Shown here: positions 33,555 through 44,133 of the stretch, one piece after another
Layout of the letters: every line of letters starts with the position of its first letter
Position numbering within the stretch: position 1 is the stretch's first letter
Origin: Arthrobacter sp. SLBN-112
Lineage (GTDB): Bacteria > Actinomycetota > Actinomycetes > Actinomycetales > Micrococcaceae
Direction: 5' to 3'
DNA length: 64,000 nt
Assembly: GCF_030944625.1 (NCBI RefSeq)
Contig: NZ_JAUSXY010000001.1
Coordinates: 3,782,001 to 3,846,000, forward strand
Translations under genes and position numbers: made by a program
The notes under the pieces: generated by a model
Seen by the model: the letters and a program-made list of their open reading frames with translations, nothing else
The model's database searches: none
What the model was told of the DNA's origin: nothing

Positions 33555-33685
33555 CCGGGCCGGCCCGGCTCTCCCGCGGCGTCCCCTTCCGGGTATCCGG
33601 TGCGGCCCCGGTCCGCTGTGACAAGATGGTTTCCGAAAAGAGTCACTGACGCGCCGGGCCCACGAAGCCCCTCGAGAGGACCATC

Positions 33686-34405
33686 ATGAGCAATGAAGCC
33701 ACTGTTCAGCCAGGCACCGCCGCACCCGCCGGTGACGGGAACATCGCCTCCTACATCGACCACACGCTGCTCAAGCCCGAAGCCTCGGAAGTCGAGGTCC
33801 TGAGAGTCTGTGCCGAGGCCGCTGAGTACGGGTTCAAGTCGGTCTGCGTCAACCCTGTCTGGGTCAAGACCGTCACCACCGCGCTGAAGGGTTCGGGGGT
33901 CCTCACCTGCTCCGTGGTGGGCTTTCCGCTGGGGGCGACCCCCACGGACGTGAAGTCGTTCGAGGCCCGCGGCGCGGTGCTGGACGGCGCGGACGAGGTG
34001 GACATGGTGATCAACATCGCCGCTGCCAGGGCAGGCGACAAGGGCGCCCTGACGGATGACATCGCTGCCGTGGCCGAGACCGTGCATGCCGGCGGTGCCA
34101 TCCTGAAGGTGATCATCGAAACGGCCCTCCTGACCGACGCACAGAAGGTCCTTGCGTGCCAGGCGGCAGTGGAGGCCGGCGCCGATTTCGTGAAGACCTC
34201 CACGGGCTTCAACGGTGGCGGCGCCACCGTTGACGACGTGGCCCTGATGCGCAAGGCCGTGGGCCCGAACATGGGGGTCAAGGCCTCCGGCGGCGTACGG
34301 TCCCTGGCCGATGCTCAGGCTATGATTGCAGCAGGTGCAACACGAATCGGCGCCAGCTCCGGGATTGCCATCGTCAAGCGTGAACAGGGTTCAGCCGCTT
34401 ACTGA
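33686..34405 (+). CDS. deoC: Deoxyribose-phosphate aldolase
   Basis: This 239-residue TIM-barrel aldolase splits 2-deoxyribose-5-phosphate into acetaldehyde and glyceraldehyde-3-phosphate. The conserved YIDHTLLKPEAS (about 23-34), the Schiff-base lysine in FVKTSTGFNGGGAT (about 169-182) and the second lysine in VKASGGVRS (about 199-207) are all present. GAGAGGA precedes the ATG. It completes deoxynucleoside catabolism begun by the purine nucleoside phosphorylase and mutase at 24-27 kb, although the nitrite cluster separates them. Confidence 0.95.
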   Translation: MSNEATVQPGTAAPAGDGNIASYIDHTLLKPEASEVEVLRVCAEAAEYGFKSVCVNPVWVKTVTTALKGSGVLTCSVVGFPLGATPTDVKSFEARGAVLDGADEVDMVINIAAARAGDKGALTDDIAAVAETVHAGGAILKVIIETALLTDAQKVLACQAAVEAGADFVKTSTGFNGGGATVDDVALMRKAVGPNMGVKASGGVRSLADAQAMIAAGATRIGASSGIAIVKREQGSAAY

Positions 34406-34458
34406 CCGGAACCGGACGGCCGCCACAGACCAAGCCCCACGGGGCGGAGGAGGAACAC

Positions 34459-34722
34459 ATGTCCAGCAAGATCAACGCGTCCAGCCGGGACACGACGTCG
34501 AACCAGGACACGGTCCGCACACCGCAGAACGAGAACAACGTGGCCACCAGCGCCGTCCTTTTCGTGATCAGCTTCGCTCTTTTCCTTGGCGCCCTCTACT
34601 CCCTGTCATTCCTCACCCTGAGCAACGCCTGGCCGATGGCCGTGTGCCTTGTCCTGTTCGCGCTGGCGTTCTGGATCCCGCAGACCGTCCTCGGACGCTC
34701 CGACTCAGCAGGCGAGCACTGA
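34459..34722 (+). CDS. Small two-helix membrane protein
   Basis: This 87-residue protein has a hydrophilic N-terminus (about 1-27) and two hydrophobic helices: SAVLFVISFALFLGALYSLS (about 30-49) and WPMAVCLVLFALAFWIP (about 57-73). A strong GGAGGAGG lies just before the ATG. The gene is 53 bases after deoC and may be cotranscribed. I do not recognise a named family, but the codon usage, RBS and clean membrane pattern support a real gene. A terminator hairpin follows. Confidence 0.8.
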   Translation: MSSKINASSRDTTSNQDTVRTPQNENNVATSAVLFVISFALFLGALYSLSFLTLSNAWPMAVCLVLFALAFWIPQTVLGRSDSAGEH

Positions 34723-34739
34723 CCCACAGCAGGCAGCGT

Positions 34740-34772
34740 CAAAGGACCCCGGACAATGTCCGGGGTCCTTTG
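34740..34772. terminator. Bidirectional terminator hairpin
   Basis: CAAAGGACCCCGGAC-AAT-GTCCGGGGTCCTTTG, a perfect 15-bp stem flanked by A and T runs, between convergent genes. Confidence 0.9.
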
Positions 34773-34799
34773 CTGTGTTGGTGGAAGCCTGCCCCGCCG

Positions 34800-35612
34800 C
34801 TAGAACCAGAGCCTGATCCAGGCACCTGCGGTCGCGGTCACAGTGCCCCAGTGGTCCCGGGCGATGGCCCAGCCGGCCATGGACATGCCCACCATGGCGT
34901 ACGCGCTGACCGGGATCAGCACCAGCCACTCCCGCTTGGATCCGGCCCGTCCCAGCAGGGGTACGGAGAGGGCGCCATTGGGCCGCCAAACGTTCCGCAG
35001 CAGGGGAAGCCTCCGCAGCAGCCGGGGTGGCCTGATGACCAGCGGCCACAGCAACGGCACTCCCCCGGTGGTGACCAGGTCGCCAACAATATGCACCACC
35101 ACGCCGATGAGCATCGACGTCGGCAGCCAGGTCCATTGTTCCGGCGCGTAGAACGTGACCAGGCCGGCCATCGCCAGGGCGAAGATCCAGTTCGAGATGA
35201 AGCCGCTCTTGGGAAAGAGCTTCAGTGCCTTCGCCGCGATGTTGATCAGGAACATGCACAACAGCCCTGCACCCACGGACAGGTGCCCCCACGGGGTCTC
35301 CAGATGCACCTGCGATGCCAGGCCGGCCAGGAACACGAACACTGCGGCGCCCAGGATGGAATGCGTGCCCTGCCGGTGGCCGCCGCTGGCGTTCTCGATG
35401 CCCCGCGCGATCACATTGGACAGTGGCGGGAGCGAGTGGGCCACCGTGCTTGACCGGTGGTCCCAGTCGCACACCAGGGCCGTGCCCGCCGTGGCCATGC
35501 CTCCGATGAGGATGCCGGTGGGATCCAGCGGATACCAGCCCAGCGTGTACGGCCCGGTGGACGCAACAGCTACCCACGCCGCGGCTCCCGACGCGGCGTG
35601 GTGTCCTCCCAT
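34800..35612 (-). CDS. Membrane-bound metal-dependent hydrolase (YdjM/YfhO-like)
   Basis: This 270-residue multi-pass membrane protein starts MGGHHAASGAAAWVA, the His-rich N-terminus of the YdjM/'LexA-binding, inner membrane-associated putative hydrolase' family. A second conserved block is DWDHRSSTVAHSLP (about 49-62) and a third HIVGDLVTTGGVPLLWP (about 170-186), all His/Asp motifs likely to bind metal at the membrane. Six or so hydrophobic helices are visible. Substrate unknown. ATG 35612 is five bases downstream of the mfd stop, so it is probably the last gene of the mfd operon. Confidence 0.85.
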   Translation of the reverse strand: MGGHHAASGAAAWVAVASTGPYTLGWYPLDPTGILIGGMATAGTALVCDWDHRSSTVAHSLPPLSNVIARGIENASGGHRQGTHSILGAAVFVFLAGLASQVHLETPWGHLSVGAGLLCMFLINIAAKALKLFPKSGFISNWIFALAMAGLVTFYAPEQWTWLPTSMLIGVVVHIVGDLVTTGGVPLLWPLVIRPPRLLRRLPLLRNVWRPNGALSVPLLGRAGSKREWLVLIPVSAYAMVGMSMAGWAIARDHWGTVTATAGAWIRLWF

Positions 35613-35617
35613 CACCT

Positions 35618-38600
35618 CTAACCGACAGTCAGGGGAGCATCTGAGAAGATGTTCCGGATCACGCCGTTGGCCCATTCGAGGATCTCCGCGTCCTGCAGGT
35701 CCCGGCCGCCGATCCGTGCGGTTTTCGGCTTGGGTATGAGGACGGCGTCCAGTGCGGGCTTGGATTGCGAGCCCGGGTACATGCGGTTCAGGCGCATCAC
35801 CTTCGACTCAGGCAGGGTGGCCGGGGAGAACTTGATGAAGTTGCCCTGCAGCGCGACGTCTGTCAGGCCGGCCTCGCGTGCGCCCACCCGGAACCGGGCC
35901 ACGGCCACCAGGTTCTGCGCGGGCAGGGGCAGCTCGCCGTAGCGGTCCACGAGCTCGGCCGTGACCTCGTCGATGGCCTCGTTGGTGACCGCGGCCGCGA
36001 GCTTCCGGTAGGCCTCCAGGCGCAGCCGCTCGCCGGGGACGTAGTCGTGCGGCAGGTGTGCGTTGACGGGCAGCTCGATCTTCATCTCCGCGGCCTTCTC
36101 TTCGGCTTCGCCGCGGAAGTCCGCCACGGCCTCGCCCACCAGCCGGATGTACAGGTCGAACCCAACCCCCTGGATGTGCCCGGACTGTTCACCGCCCAGC
36201 AGGTTGCCGGCACCGCGGATCTCCAGGTCCTTCATGGCCAGCTGCATGCCGGCGCCCAGTTCGTTGTGCGCGGCCACGGCCTTGAGCCGCTCCAGCGCCA
36301 CCTCGCCAAGCGGCTTCTCCGAGGGGTACAGGAAGTACGCGTACGCACGCTCCCGGCCACGGCCCACCCGGCCGCGGAGCTGGTGCAGCTGGGACAGGCC
36401 GTACTTGTCCGCCCCGTCCACGATCAGGGTGTTGGCGTTGGAGATATCCAGCCCCGTTTCGATGATGGTGGTGCAGACCAGGACGTCGAACCGCTTCTCC
36501 CAGAAGTCCACGATGATCTGCTCCAGCCGGCTCTCCGACATCTTGCCGTGCGCCACCTCCACACGCGCCTCAGGCACCAGTTCGCGGATCTTCGCGGCGG
36601 TTCGCTCGATCGTCGAGACCCGGTTGTGCACGAAGAACACCTGTCCCTCGCGCATCAGTTCGCGGCGGATCGCCGCAGAGGTCTGCTTGTCCGTGTATGG
36701 GCCCACGTAGGTCAGTACCGGATGCCTTTCCTCCGGCGGGGTGGCCAGGGTGGAGGTCTCCCGGATGCCGGTCAGGGACATCTCCAGGGTGCGCGGGATC
36801 GGCGTCGCGCTCATCGCCAGGACGTCCACGTTAGTGCGCATCTTCTTCAGCGCTTCCTTGTGTTCGACGCCGAACCGCTGCTCCTCGTCCACGATCACCA
36901 GGCCGAGGTCCTTGAACTCAAAGTCCTTGGAGAGCAGCCGGTGGGTACCGATCACGACGTCCACCGAGCCGCTCTTGACGCCCTCCACGGTCTCCTTGGT
37001 TTCCTTCGTCCCCTGGAACCGGGACAGCGCCTTGACCCGCAGCGGGAAGCCGGAGAAGCGCTCGGTGAAGGTCTCGTAGTGCTGCTGGGCGAGCAGGGTG
37101 GTGGGCACCAGCACGGCCACCTGCTTGCCGTCCTGCACGGCTTTGAATGCGGCCCTGACGGCGATTTCGGTCTTGCCGTAGCCCACGTCGCCTGACACCA
37201 GCCGGTCCATGGGGATTTCCCGCTCCATGTCGGCCTTGACCTCGTTGATGGTGGTCAGCTGGTCCGGCGTCTCCACATAAGGGAAGGCTTCTTCGAGTTC
37301 GCGCTGCCAGGGGGTATCCGGGGCAAACGCGTGCCCGCGGGACGCCATCCGGGCCGAGTACAGCCGGATCAGCTCACCGGCGATTTCCTTGACGGCTTTG
37401 CGCGCCTTGGACTTGGTGCTGGCCCAGTCCGCGCCGCCCATCTTGCTCAGGACAGGGGTGTCCCCGCCCACGTAACGGGTCACCTGGTCCAGCTGGTCCG
37501 TGGGGACGAACAGCCGGTCGCCGGGCGCGCCGCGTTTCGAGGGCGCGTATTCCAGGACCAGGTATTCGCGGACGCCGTCGCCGCCACCAGCCACCTTGCG
37601 CTGGATCAGTTCCACGAACCGGCCGATGCCGTGCTGTTCGTGCACCACGTGGTCACCCGCCACCAACTGCAGCGGGTCCACGGCGTTGCGCCGCTTGGAG
37701 GGCATGCGCCGCATGTCCTTGGTGGACCCGGCGGAAGTCCGGCCCAGGAGGTCGGCCTCAGTCAGCAGGCCCACTTTGAGCCCGTCAAGGACAAAGCCGC
37801 GGCCGACGGCGGCAGTGGTCACTTCGATGATGCCCGCCTGGGGCTCGTGGTCCAGGCTGTCCACCCGGGCGCACGGGATGTCCGCGTCATGGAAGAGTTC
37901 GGCCAGGCGCTGGGCCGGCCCGGGACCTTCGGTAGCCACCACGATGCGCCACTGGTCGCGGACGTGCGAACCGATGAACTCCATCATTTCCGCCACATCG
38001 CCCTGGTAGCCGCGGGGTTCGCGGGCATGCAGGTTCAATACGTCGATCTCGGGGAGCAGTTCTGAATCCTGCGCCAGTGAGGTGATGGACCACCAGGAGA
38101 CCCCGTGCGCCAAGGCGGACCCGCGGGTTTCGGCCAGGGAGCGGAAGCTCGCCGAATGGAGGGCCGCGCTGGCCTGGGAGCTGAGGTCCAAGGGTGCGCT
38201 CCCGCCGTCGGACGCCGTGGACCAGGCCGCCTCAAGGAACTCCTCGTTGGTGGCGGCGAGGTCGTGGGCGCGGGTGCGCACCTTCTCGGGTTCGATGACG
38301 ACGGCGACGGAATCCGCGGGCAGCTGGTCCACGAACGGCACCATGGCATCCACCAGTACCGGGGCCAGGGATTCCATGCCCTCCACGGCGATGCCGCCGG
38401 CTATCTTTTCCAGCATGTCCGCCGCGGCCGGCAGCTGGGCCTTCAACGTGGCGGCGCGGGACATCACGGACGGCGTGATGAGGATTTCGCGGCACGGCGG
38501 GGCGTGCAGTTCCGTGGGGTGGTGGATGCCGGGCGCGGACAGCGACCGCTGGTCGGCTACGGCGAACCAGCGCATCTGGTCCACTTCGTCCCCGAAGAAC

Positions 38601-39313
38601 TCCACCCGGACGGGGTGGTCCTCGGTGGGCGGAAAGACGTCGATGATGCCGCCGCGGACGGCGAATTCGCCGCGGTGCGTGACCATGTCCACCCGGGCGT
38701 AGGCAGCATCCGCGAGGCTCTTCACCACGTCGGAAAACGGCACCTCCTGGCCCACTCTCAATGTGACCGGAACCAGGTCACCCAGGCCGGCCACCACCGG
38801 CTGGACCACGGCGCGAACGGGCGCGACGACGACGCGCAGCCGCGCCGTCGTCGAACTTTCCGGGTGGGCCAGGCGGCGCAGGACGGACAGCCGCCTGCCC
38901 ACGGTGTCCGAACGCGGCGAAAGCCGCTCGTGCGGAAGGGTTTCCCAGCTGGGGAACTCGGCCACGGTATCCGCCGGCAGGTAGGCCCGCAGTGCCGCGG
39001 AGAGGTCTTCGGCTTCCCTGCCGGTGGCGGTCACGGCCAGCACAACCCCCGGTTCGCCACCGACCGCGGACGCTGCCAGGCCGTCTGCCATCTCCGCGAG
39101 CAGTACGGGGCGCAGGCCGGCGGGCGCGCTGATCTGGTAGTCCTGGCCGCGGCCCTCGAAGCCCCTGGCGGCCTCGGCCCGGACACGGCCGAATGTCTGG
39201 TCCGGTTCCAAAGCCCGGCGCAGGCCATCCAGCGTGGGAACCGCGCCGGACGTGCCGTAACGGGTTTTGCCGGCGCTGGACGTGCCGGCGGCGGACTGGC
39301 CGGGAAGACTCAT
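35618..39313 (-). CDS. mfd: Transcription-repair coupling factor
   Basis: This 1231-residue translocase removes RNA polymerase stalled at DNA lesions and recruits UvrA. UvrB-like N-terminal modules occupy about 30-450. The polymerase-interacting domain has VAGDHVVHEQHGIGRFVE (about 545-562). The helicase has GDVGYGKTEIAVRAAF (about 706-721), the DEEQ box VDEEQRFGVEHK (about 806-817), TATPIPRTLEMSL-like and QLRGRVGRGRERAYAYF (about 970-986), followed by the C-terminal TRCF domain. I chose ATG 39313 because AGGAG lies eight bases upstream; earlier TTG/ATG codons at 39340/39337 lack a ribosome binding site. Full length for the family. Confidence 0.96.
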   Translation of the reverse strand: MSLPGQSAAGTSSAGKTRYGTSGAVPTLDGLRRALEPDQTFGRVRAEAARGFEGRGQDYQISAPAGLRPVLLAEMADGLAASAVGGEPGVVLAVTATGREAEDLSAALRAYLPADTVAEFPSWETLPHERLSPRSDTVGRRLSVLRRLAHPESSTTARLRVVVAPVRAVVQPVVAGLGDLVPVTLRVGQEVPFSDVVKSLADAAYARVDMVTHRGEFAVRGGIIDVFPPTEDHPVRVEFFGDEVDQMRWFAVADQRSLSAPGIHHPTELHAPPCREILITPSVMSRAATLKAQLPAAADMLEKIAGGIAVEGMESLAPVLVDAMVPFVDQLPADSVAVVIEPEKVRTRAHDLAATNEEFLEAAWSTASDGGSAPLDLSSQASAALHSASFRSLAETRGSALAHGVSWWSITSLAQDSELLPEIDVLNLHAREPRGYQGDVAEMMEFIGSHVRDQWRIVVATEGPGPAQRLAELFHDADIPCARVDSLDHEPQAGIIEVTTAAVGRGFVLDGLKVGLLTEADLLGRTSAGSTKDMRRMPSKRRNAVDPLQLVAGDHVVHEQHGIGRFVELIQRKVAGGGDGVREYLVLEYAPSKRGAPGDRLFVPTDQLDQVTRYVGGDTPVLSKMGGADWASTKSKARKAVKEIAGELIRLYSARMASRGHAFAPDTPWQRELEEAFPYVETPDQLTTINEVKADMEREIPMDRLVSGDVGYGKTEIAVRAAFKAVQDGKQVAVLVPTTLLAQQHYETFTERFSGFPLRVKALSRFQGTKETKETVEGVKSGSVDVVIGTHRLLSKDFEFKDLGLVIVDEEQRFGVEHKEALKKMRTNVDVLAMSATPIPRTLEMSLTGIRETSTLATPPEERHPVLTYVGPYTDKQTSAAIRRELMREGQVFFVHNRVSTIERTAAKIRELVPEARVEVAHGKMSESRLEQIIVDFWEKRFDVLVCTTIIETGLDISNANTLIVDGADKYGLSQLHQLRGRVGRGRERAYAYFLYPSEKPLGEVALERLKAVAAHNELGAGMQLAMKDLEIRGAGNLLGGEQSGHIQGVGFDLYIRLVGEAVADFRGEAEEKAAEMKIELPVNAHLPHDYVPGERLRLEAYRKLAAAVTNEAIDEVTAELVDRYGELPLPAQNLVAVARFRVGAREAGLTDVALQGNFIKFSPATLPESKVMRLNRMYPGSQSKPALDAVLIPKPKTARIGGRDLQDAEILEWANGVIRNIFSDAPLTVG

Positions 39314-39439
39314 GGCAGAAGCTCCTGTGGTGTTCATCAAAAAATCGCAGGCAACGCGAAAACCCGAAATTCGCTGCGAATCCCGGGGACTTCCAGCCTA
39401 CCCCGCGGGACCGACATGGCAGCGCGGAGGCTGCAGGCC

Positions 39440-39445
39440 TAGGCT
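39440..39445 (+). promoter_or_regulatory. -10 hexamer TAGGCT upstream of the frameshifted SDR
   Basis: TAGGCT about 80 bases before the ATG at 39528, in the divergent gap with mfd. This is a promoter candidate with a conventional leader carrying AGGAG at 39518-39522. Confidence 0.35.
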
Positions 39446-39527
39446 GGCAGTGCCATCGCATTCGGCGTCGGAGCAGCCGTCCGGACAGGCCGCCGCTCCG
39501 AACCGCAAGGGACGAACAGGAGCCAGC

Positions 39528-41034
39528 ATGAGCGAAAACGACTGCCCGACCAACACCAAAGACCGTCCTTGTCACCGGGGCCACCGGCTACATCGGCGGC
39601 CGGCTGGTGCCAAGGCTCCTTGAAGCAGGCCACGCGGTAAAGGTCCTGGTCCGCTCCCCCGACAAGATCTCCGGCGTCCCCTGGCGCACCAAAGTGGACG
39701 TGGTGGAAAGCAGCCTTGACGACGGCGACGCACTCCGCGAAGCCCTTGCCGGCGTCGACGTCTTTTATTACCTGGTGCACTCCATGGCCGCCGGCGCCGG
39801 GTTCGAGGCGAAGGAAAGAGCGATGGCCGCGACGGCGGCGGATGCTGCCGCGACGGCCGGCGTCAGCCGGATCGTCTACCTGGGCGGGCTGCACCCGAAG
39901 GGCGTGGAGCTCTCCACCCACATGCGCTCGCGCGAGGCCGTGGGCAAGGTCTTCCTGGACAGCCCGGTGGATTCGATCGTGTACCAGGCGGGTGTGGTGA
40001 TCGGTTCCGGCTCCGCCTCCTTCGAGATGATCCGCCACCTGTCCGAGACCCTGCCCCTCATGCCGGCACCAAGCTGGGTGCGCAACCGGATCGAAGCCAT
40101 CGCCGTCCGCGACGTGCTCTATTACCTGGTGGCTGCGGCATCCCTGGCGGGCCCCATCAACCGCACCTTCGACATCGGGTGCCGGCAGGTCCTGACCTAC
40201 GCCAGGATGATGCAGGAATACGCTGCCGAAGCCGGCCTGCCCTACCGGGTGGTGTTGGCGCTGCCCGTGCCGGCGCCCAAACTGGCGGGCATGTGGGTGG
40301 CCCTCACCACACCCATTCCGTGGTCCATGGCGGTCCCCCTGGTCCAGTCGCTGCAGCATGACGCGGTATCCAACGAGCACGACATCGACCAGTTCATTCC
40401 ACAGCCCGACGGCGGCCTCACCCCATACCGCACCGCGGTGGCCCTGGCGCTGGGCAAGGAACGGGACGGCCAGGTGGAGACCACCTGGGCGAATGCGGGC
40501 GCGGATTCCGACCCGTTGCCCAGCGACCCGGAATGGGCCGGGCACAAGGTGTACATCGATGAGCGGACGTTCCACGGAGACGTGGACCCTGCGCACGTAT
40601 GGACCATTATCGAGGGCATCGGGGGGCGCAACGGCTGGTACTCGCTCCCCCTGGCGTGGCAGGTGCGGGGCTGGCTGGACAAGCTGACCGGCGGCGCAGG
40701 CCTGCTGCGTGGCCGCCGGCACCCGCATACCCTGGCCGCCGGCGAAGTGGTGGACTGGTGGCGGGTGGAACGGATCGACCGCGGCCGGCTGCTCCGGCTG
40801 CGCGCCGAGATGCGGGCGCCCGGCCGTGCCTGGCTGGAGCTCTCCGTGGAGCCTGACGGCGGGGGCAGCCGCTACCGGCAGCGGGCCATTTTCTTCCCCA
40901 AAGGCCTGAGCGGCCGACTCTACTGGCTGGGCGTGCTCCCCTTCCACAGCCTGATCTTCCCGGCCATGGCCCGGAACATTACCGCAGCCGCCCAAAAACT
41001 GGCCGATGCGGAGCGCGCACAGGTGACCCCGTAG
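39528..41034 (+). pseudogene. NAD(P)-binding SDR/NmrA-like protein with DUF2867, frameshifted near the start
   Basis: ATG 39528 has AGGAG five bases upstream and reads MSENDCPTNTK, then goes out of frame and stops at 39623. The nucleotide-binding sequence TVLVTGATGYIGGRL lies in the +1 frame immediately after, without any start codon of its own, and continues to 41034. Deleting one A from the AAA at 39558-39560 joins them into a ~501-residue protein: extended SDR domain (HPKGVELSTHMRSR near residue 125) followed by a DUF2867 domain (GRNGWYSLPLAWQVRGWLDK region) as in this family. Either a recent +1 insertion or a sequencing error. Without repair only an internal GTG at 39607 could start a protein lacking the P-loop. 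Confidence 0.8.
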
Positions 41035-41078
41035 GATGTTGGAGGCGTAAATCCTTTCCCGACGTCCCAGGAGGACCC

Positions 41079-41576
41079 ATGGCGCTGAGCGCAACCACCA
41101 CCCTTCCGCACTCCGTTGACAGCGTTGCCGCTGTGCTGGTGAACGAGGATTTCCAGCGCCACGTCAGCCAGCTGGTGGGCGGCGAACTGGAGTCCTTCAA
41201 CATCGACGGCGACACCGCCGGCGCGTTCAGCGCCACGTCGGTGCGGACCCTCCCCACCACCCGGCTGCCCGAAATCGCCCGCAAGTTCGTGGGTGAGCAC
41301 CTCAAGGTGACGCAGGTGGAAAACTGGGATGCCCCCGCCGCCGACGGATCCCGCCAGAGCACCATCTCGCTGAAGATCGCCGGCGCCCCGGTGGATGTCT
41401 CGGCCGTGCAGCGGCTGGTGGCCGACGCCGGCGGGACCCGGGTGGAGCTTGAGGGCGCGGTGAAGTCCTCCGTGCCGTTCCTGGGCGGCAAGATTGCCGA
41501 CGCCGCCGAGCCCATGGTGGCCAAGGCGTTGAACCTGCAGGCCACGCAGGCGCAGGCCTGGCTGGAAAGCCACTAA
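41079..41576 (+). CDS. DUF2505 domain-containing protein
   Basis: This 165-residue protein has an SRPBCC/START-like fold: N-terminal HSVDSVAAVLVNEDFQRHVS (about 10-29), middle strand repeats TLPTTRLPEIARKFVGEHLK (about 52-71), and a C-terminal amphipathic helix. DUF2505 proteins are widespread in actinobacteria and may bind hydrophobic ligands; no function is known. GGAGG lies six bases before the ATG, and a TAGGAT hexamer about 45 bases up overlaps the end of the SDR gene. The next gene begins four bases after its stop. Confidence 0.85.
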   Translation: MALSATTTLPHSVDSVAAVLVNEDFQRHVSQLVGGELESFNIDGDTAGAFSATSVRTLPTTRLPEIARKFVGEHLKVTQVENWDAPAADGSRQSTISLKIAGAPVDVSAVQRLVADAGGTRVELEGAVKSSVPFLGGKIADAAEPMVAKALNLQATQAQAWLESH

Positions 41577-41580
41577 ACAC

Positions 41581-41802
41581 ATGGTGCTTCCCGTTTTCGC
41601 TGCGCTGGTCCTGATTGTCGCCGGCGTTTGGTCGCTGGTGGTCTGGCCGCAGTTCCTGCGCCGGGTCATGAACGACCCCCGGGCCAGGGACCGTGCAGGC
41701 AAGGCCACCAGGTTCCTCACCGTGCATGTGGTGCTGGTCAGCATCTCCATGGTGCTCGGGCTCGCCACCGCAGTCATCGGCGTCCTCGGGCTGCTGGGCT
41801 GA
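41581..41802 (+). CDS. SCO4848-type small membrane protein
   Basis: This 73-residue protein has two helices: VFAALVLIVAGVWSLVVWPQ (about 5-24) and VHVVLVSISMVLGLATAVIG (about 48-67), separated by the basic/acidic loop FLRRVMNDPRARDRAGKATR. This is the conserved pattern of the SCO4848 family in actinobacteria. Function unknown. It lies four bases after the DUF2505 gene, forming a two-gene operon ended by the hairpin at 41823. Confidence 0.85.
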   Translation: MVLPVFAALVLIVAGVWSLVVWPQFLRRVMNDPRARDRAGKATRFLTVHVVLVSISMVLGLATAVIGVLGLLG

Positions 41803-41822
41803 GCCGGCCGTTTCCTCGCACG

Positions 41823-41871
41823 AAAACAGCCCGGATCTTCCTCCTGTTGGAGGCAAGATCCGGGCTGTTTT
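41823..41871. terminator. Bidirectional terminator hairpin
   Basis: AAAACAGCCCGGATCTT (41823-41839) pairs perfectly with its complement at 41855-41871; CCTCC/GGAGG extends the stem inside. It lies between convergent genes. Confidence 0.9.
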
Positions 41872-41892
41872 CCGTTTGGCCTGTTCCCCGGA

Positions 41893-42342
41893 TTATGCCG
41901 CCTGGTTGAGGGCATCCTCCGCGGCCACCCAGGAAATCATGGCGCACTTGACCCGGGCCGCGTAGCGGGCCACCCCCTCGAAGGCGGCGGCGTCTCCCAG
42001 CAGTTCGGGGTCCGCCTGGACCTTGCCCCGTGAACGGAGCACCTCCCGGAAGCTGTCGATCACCTGGTGGAGTTCGGCAACTGTCATTCCGAGGGCGAGC
42101 TCTGAGAGGACCGACGCCGAGGCCATGGAAATGGAGCAGCCGGCTCCGTCCCAGGCCACCTGGGCAACCTTGCCGTCCTGCACCGCCAGCCGGAGCGTGA
42201 CTTCGTCTCCACATACCGGGTTGAGCTGGTGCGATTGGCCCGTTACTGCGCCGTCCGGGGCGTGGGTGGCTGCCAGGCCGCTGCCGTGGCGTGCCTTGGA
42301 ATGGTCCAGGATGATCTGCTGGTACAGCTGGTCGAGGCTCAT
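41893..42342 (-). CDS. sufU: Iron-sulfur cluster assembly scaffold/sulfur-transfer protein SufU
   Basis: This 149-residue IscU-fold protein accepts sulfur from SufS. Three conserved cysteines are visible: LNPVCGDE (about 40-47), WDGAGCSISMASAS (about 64-77) and ARVKCAMISW (about 128-137), plus the SufU-type insertion after the second (SELALGMTVAELHQVI). It begins 23 bases after sufS on the same strand, so both are cotranscribed. The rest of the suf operon (SufB/C/D) is not in this window, meaning this pair is separated from it or serves another role. Confidence 0.93.
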   Translation of the reverse strand: MSLDQLYQQIILDHSKARHGSGLAATHAPDGAVTGQSHQLNPVCGDEVTLRLAVQDGKVAQVAWDGAGCSISMASASVLSELALGMTVAELHQVIDSFREVLRSRGKVQADPELLGDAAAFEGVARYAARVKCAMISWVAAEDALNQAA

Positions 42343-42365
42343 GGTGTCACCCTTCGTGTTTTCCG

Positions 42366-43964
<1,599 letters not shown>

Positions 43965-43974
43965 TTAAGTAAAT

Positions 43975-44035
43975 CCGGTAGTGCCCTCCCGTGCACGAGT
44001 AGGGTGTACTCGAATCTGTGGGGGTCCACTACCGG
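43975..44035. repeat. Second nested inverted repeat
   Basis: CCGGTAGTG (43975-43983) pairs with CACTACCGG (44027-44035), and inside them CGAGTA (43996-44001) pairs with TACTCG (44007-44012). It lies about 100 bp below the end of the first LuxR gene. Confidence 0.55.
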
Positions 44036-44133
44036 GCCGCGGCACTGTGTGCATTCAGGGGCGCGCACACTGAGCCCGTGGCCTGGTTCCGCGGCGCGTG
44101 GCACCCACGGCACACGGCACAGCGCAGCCGCGG

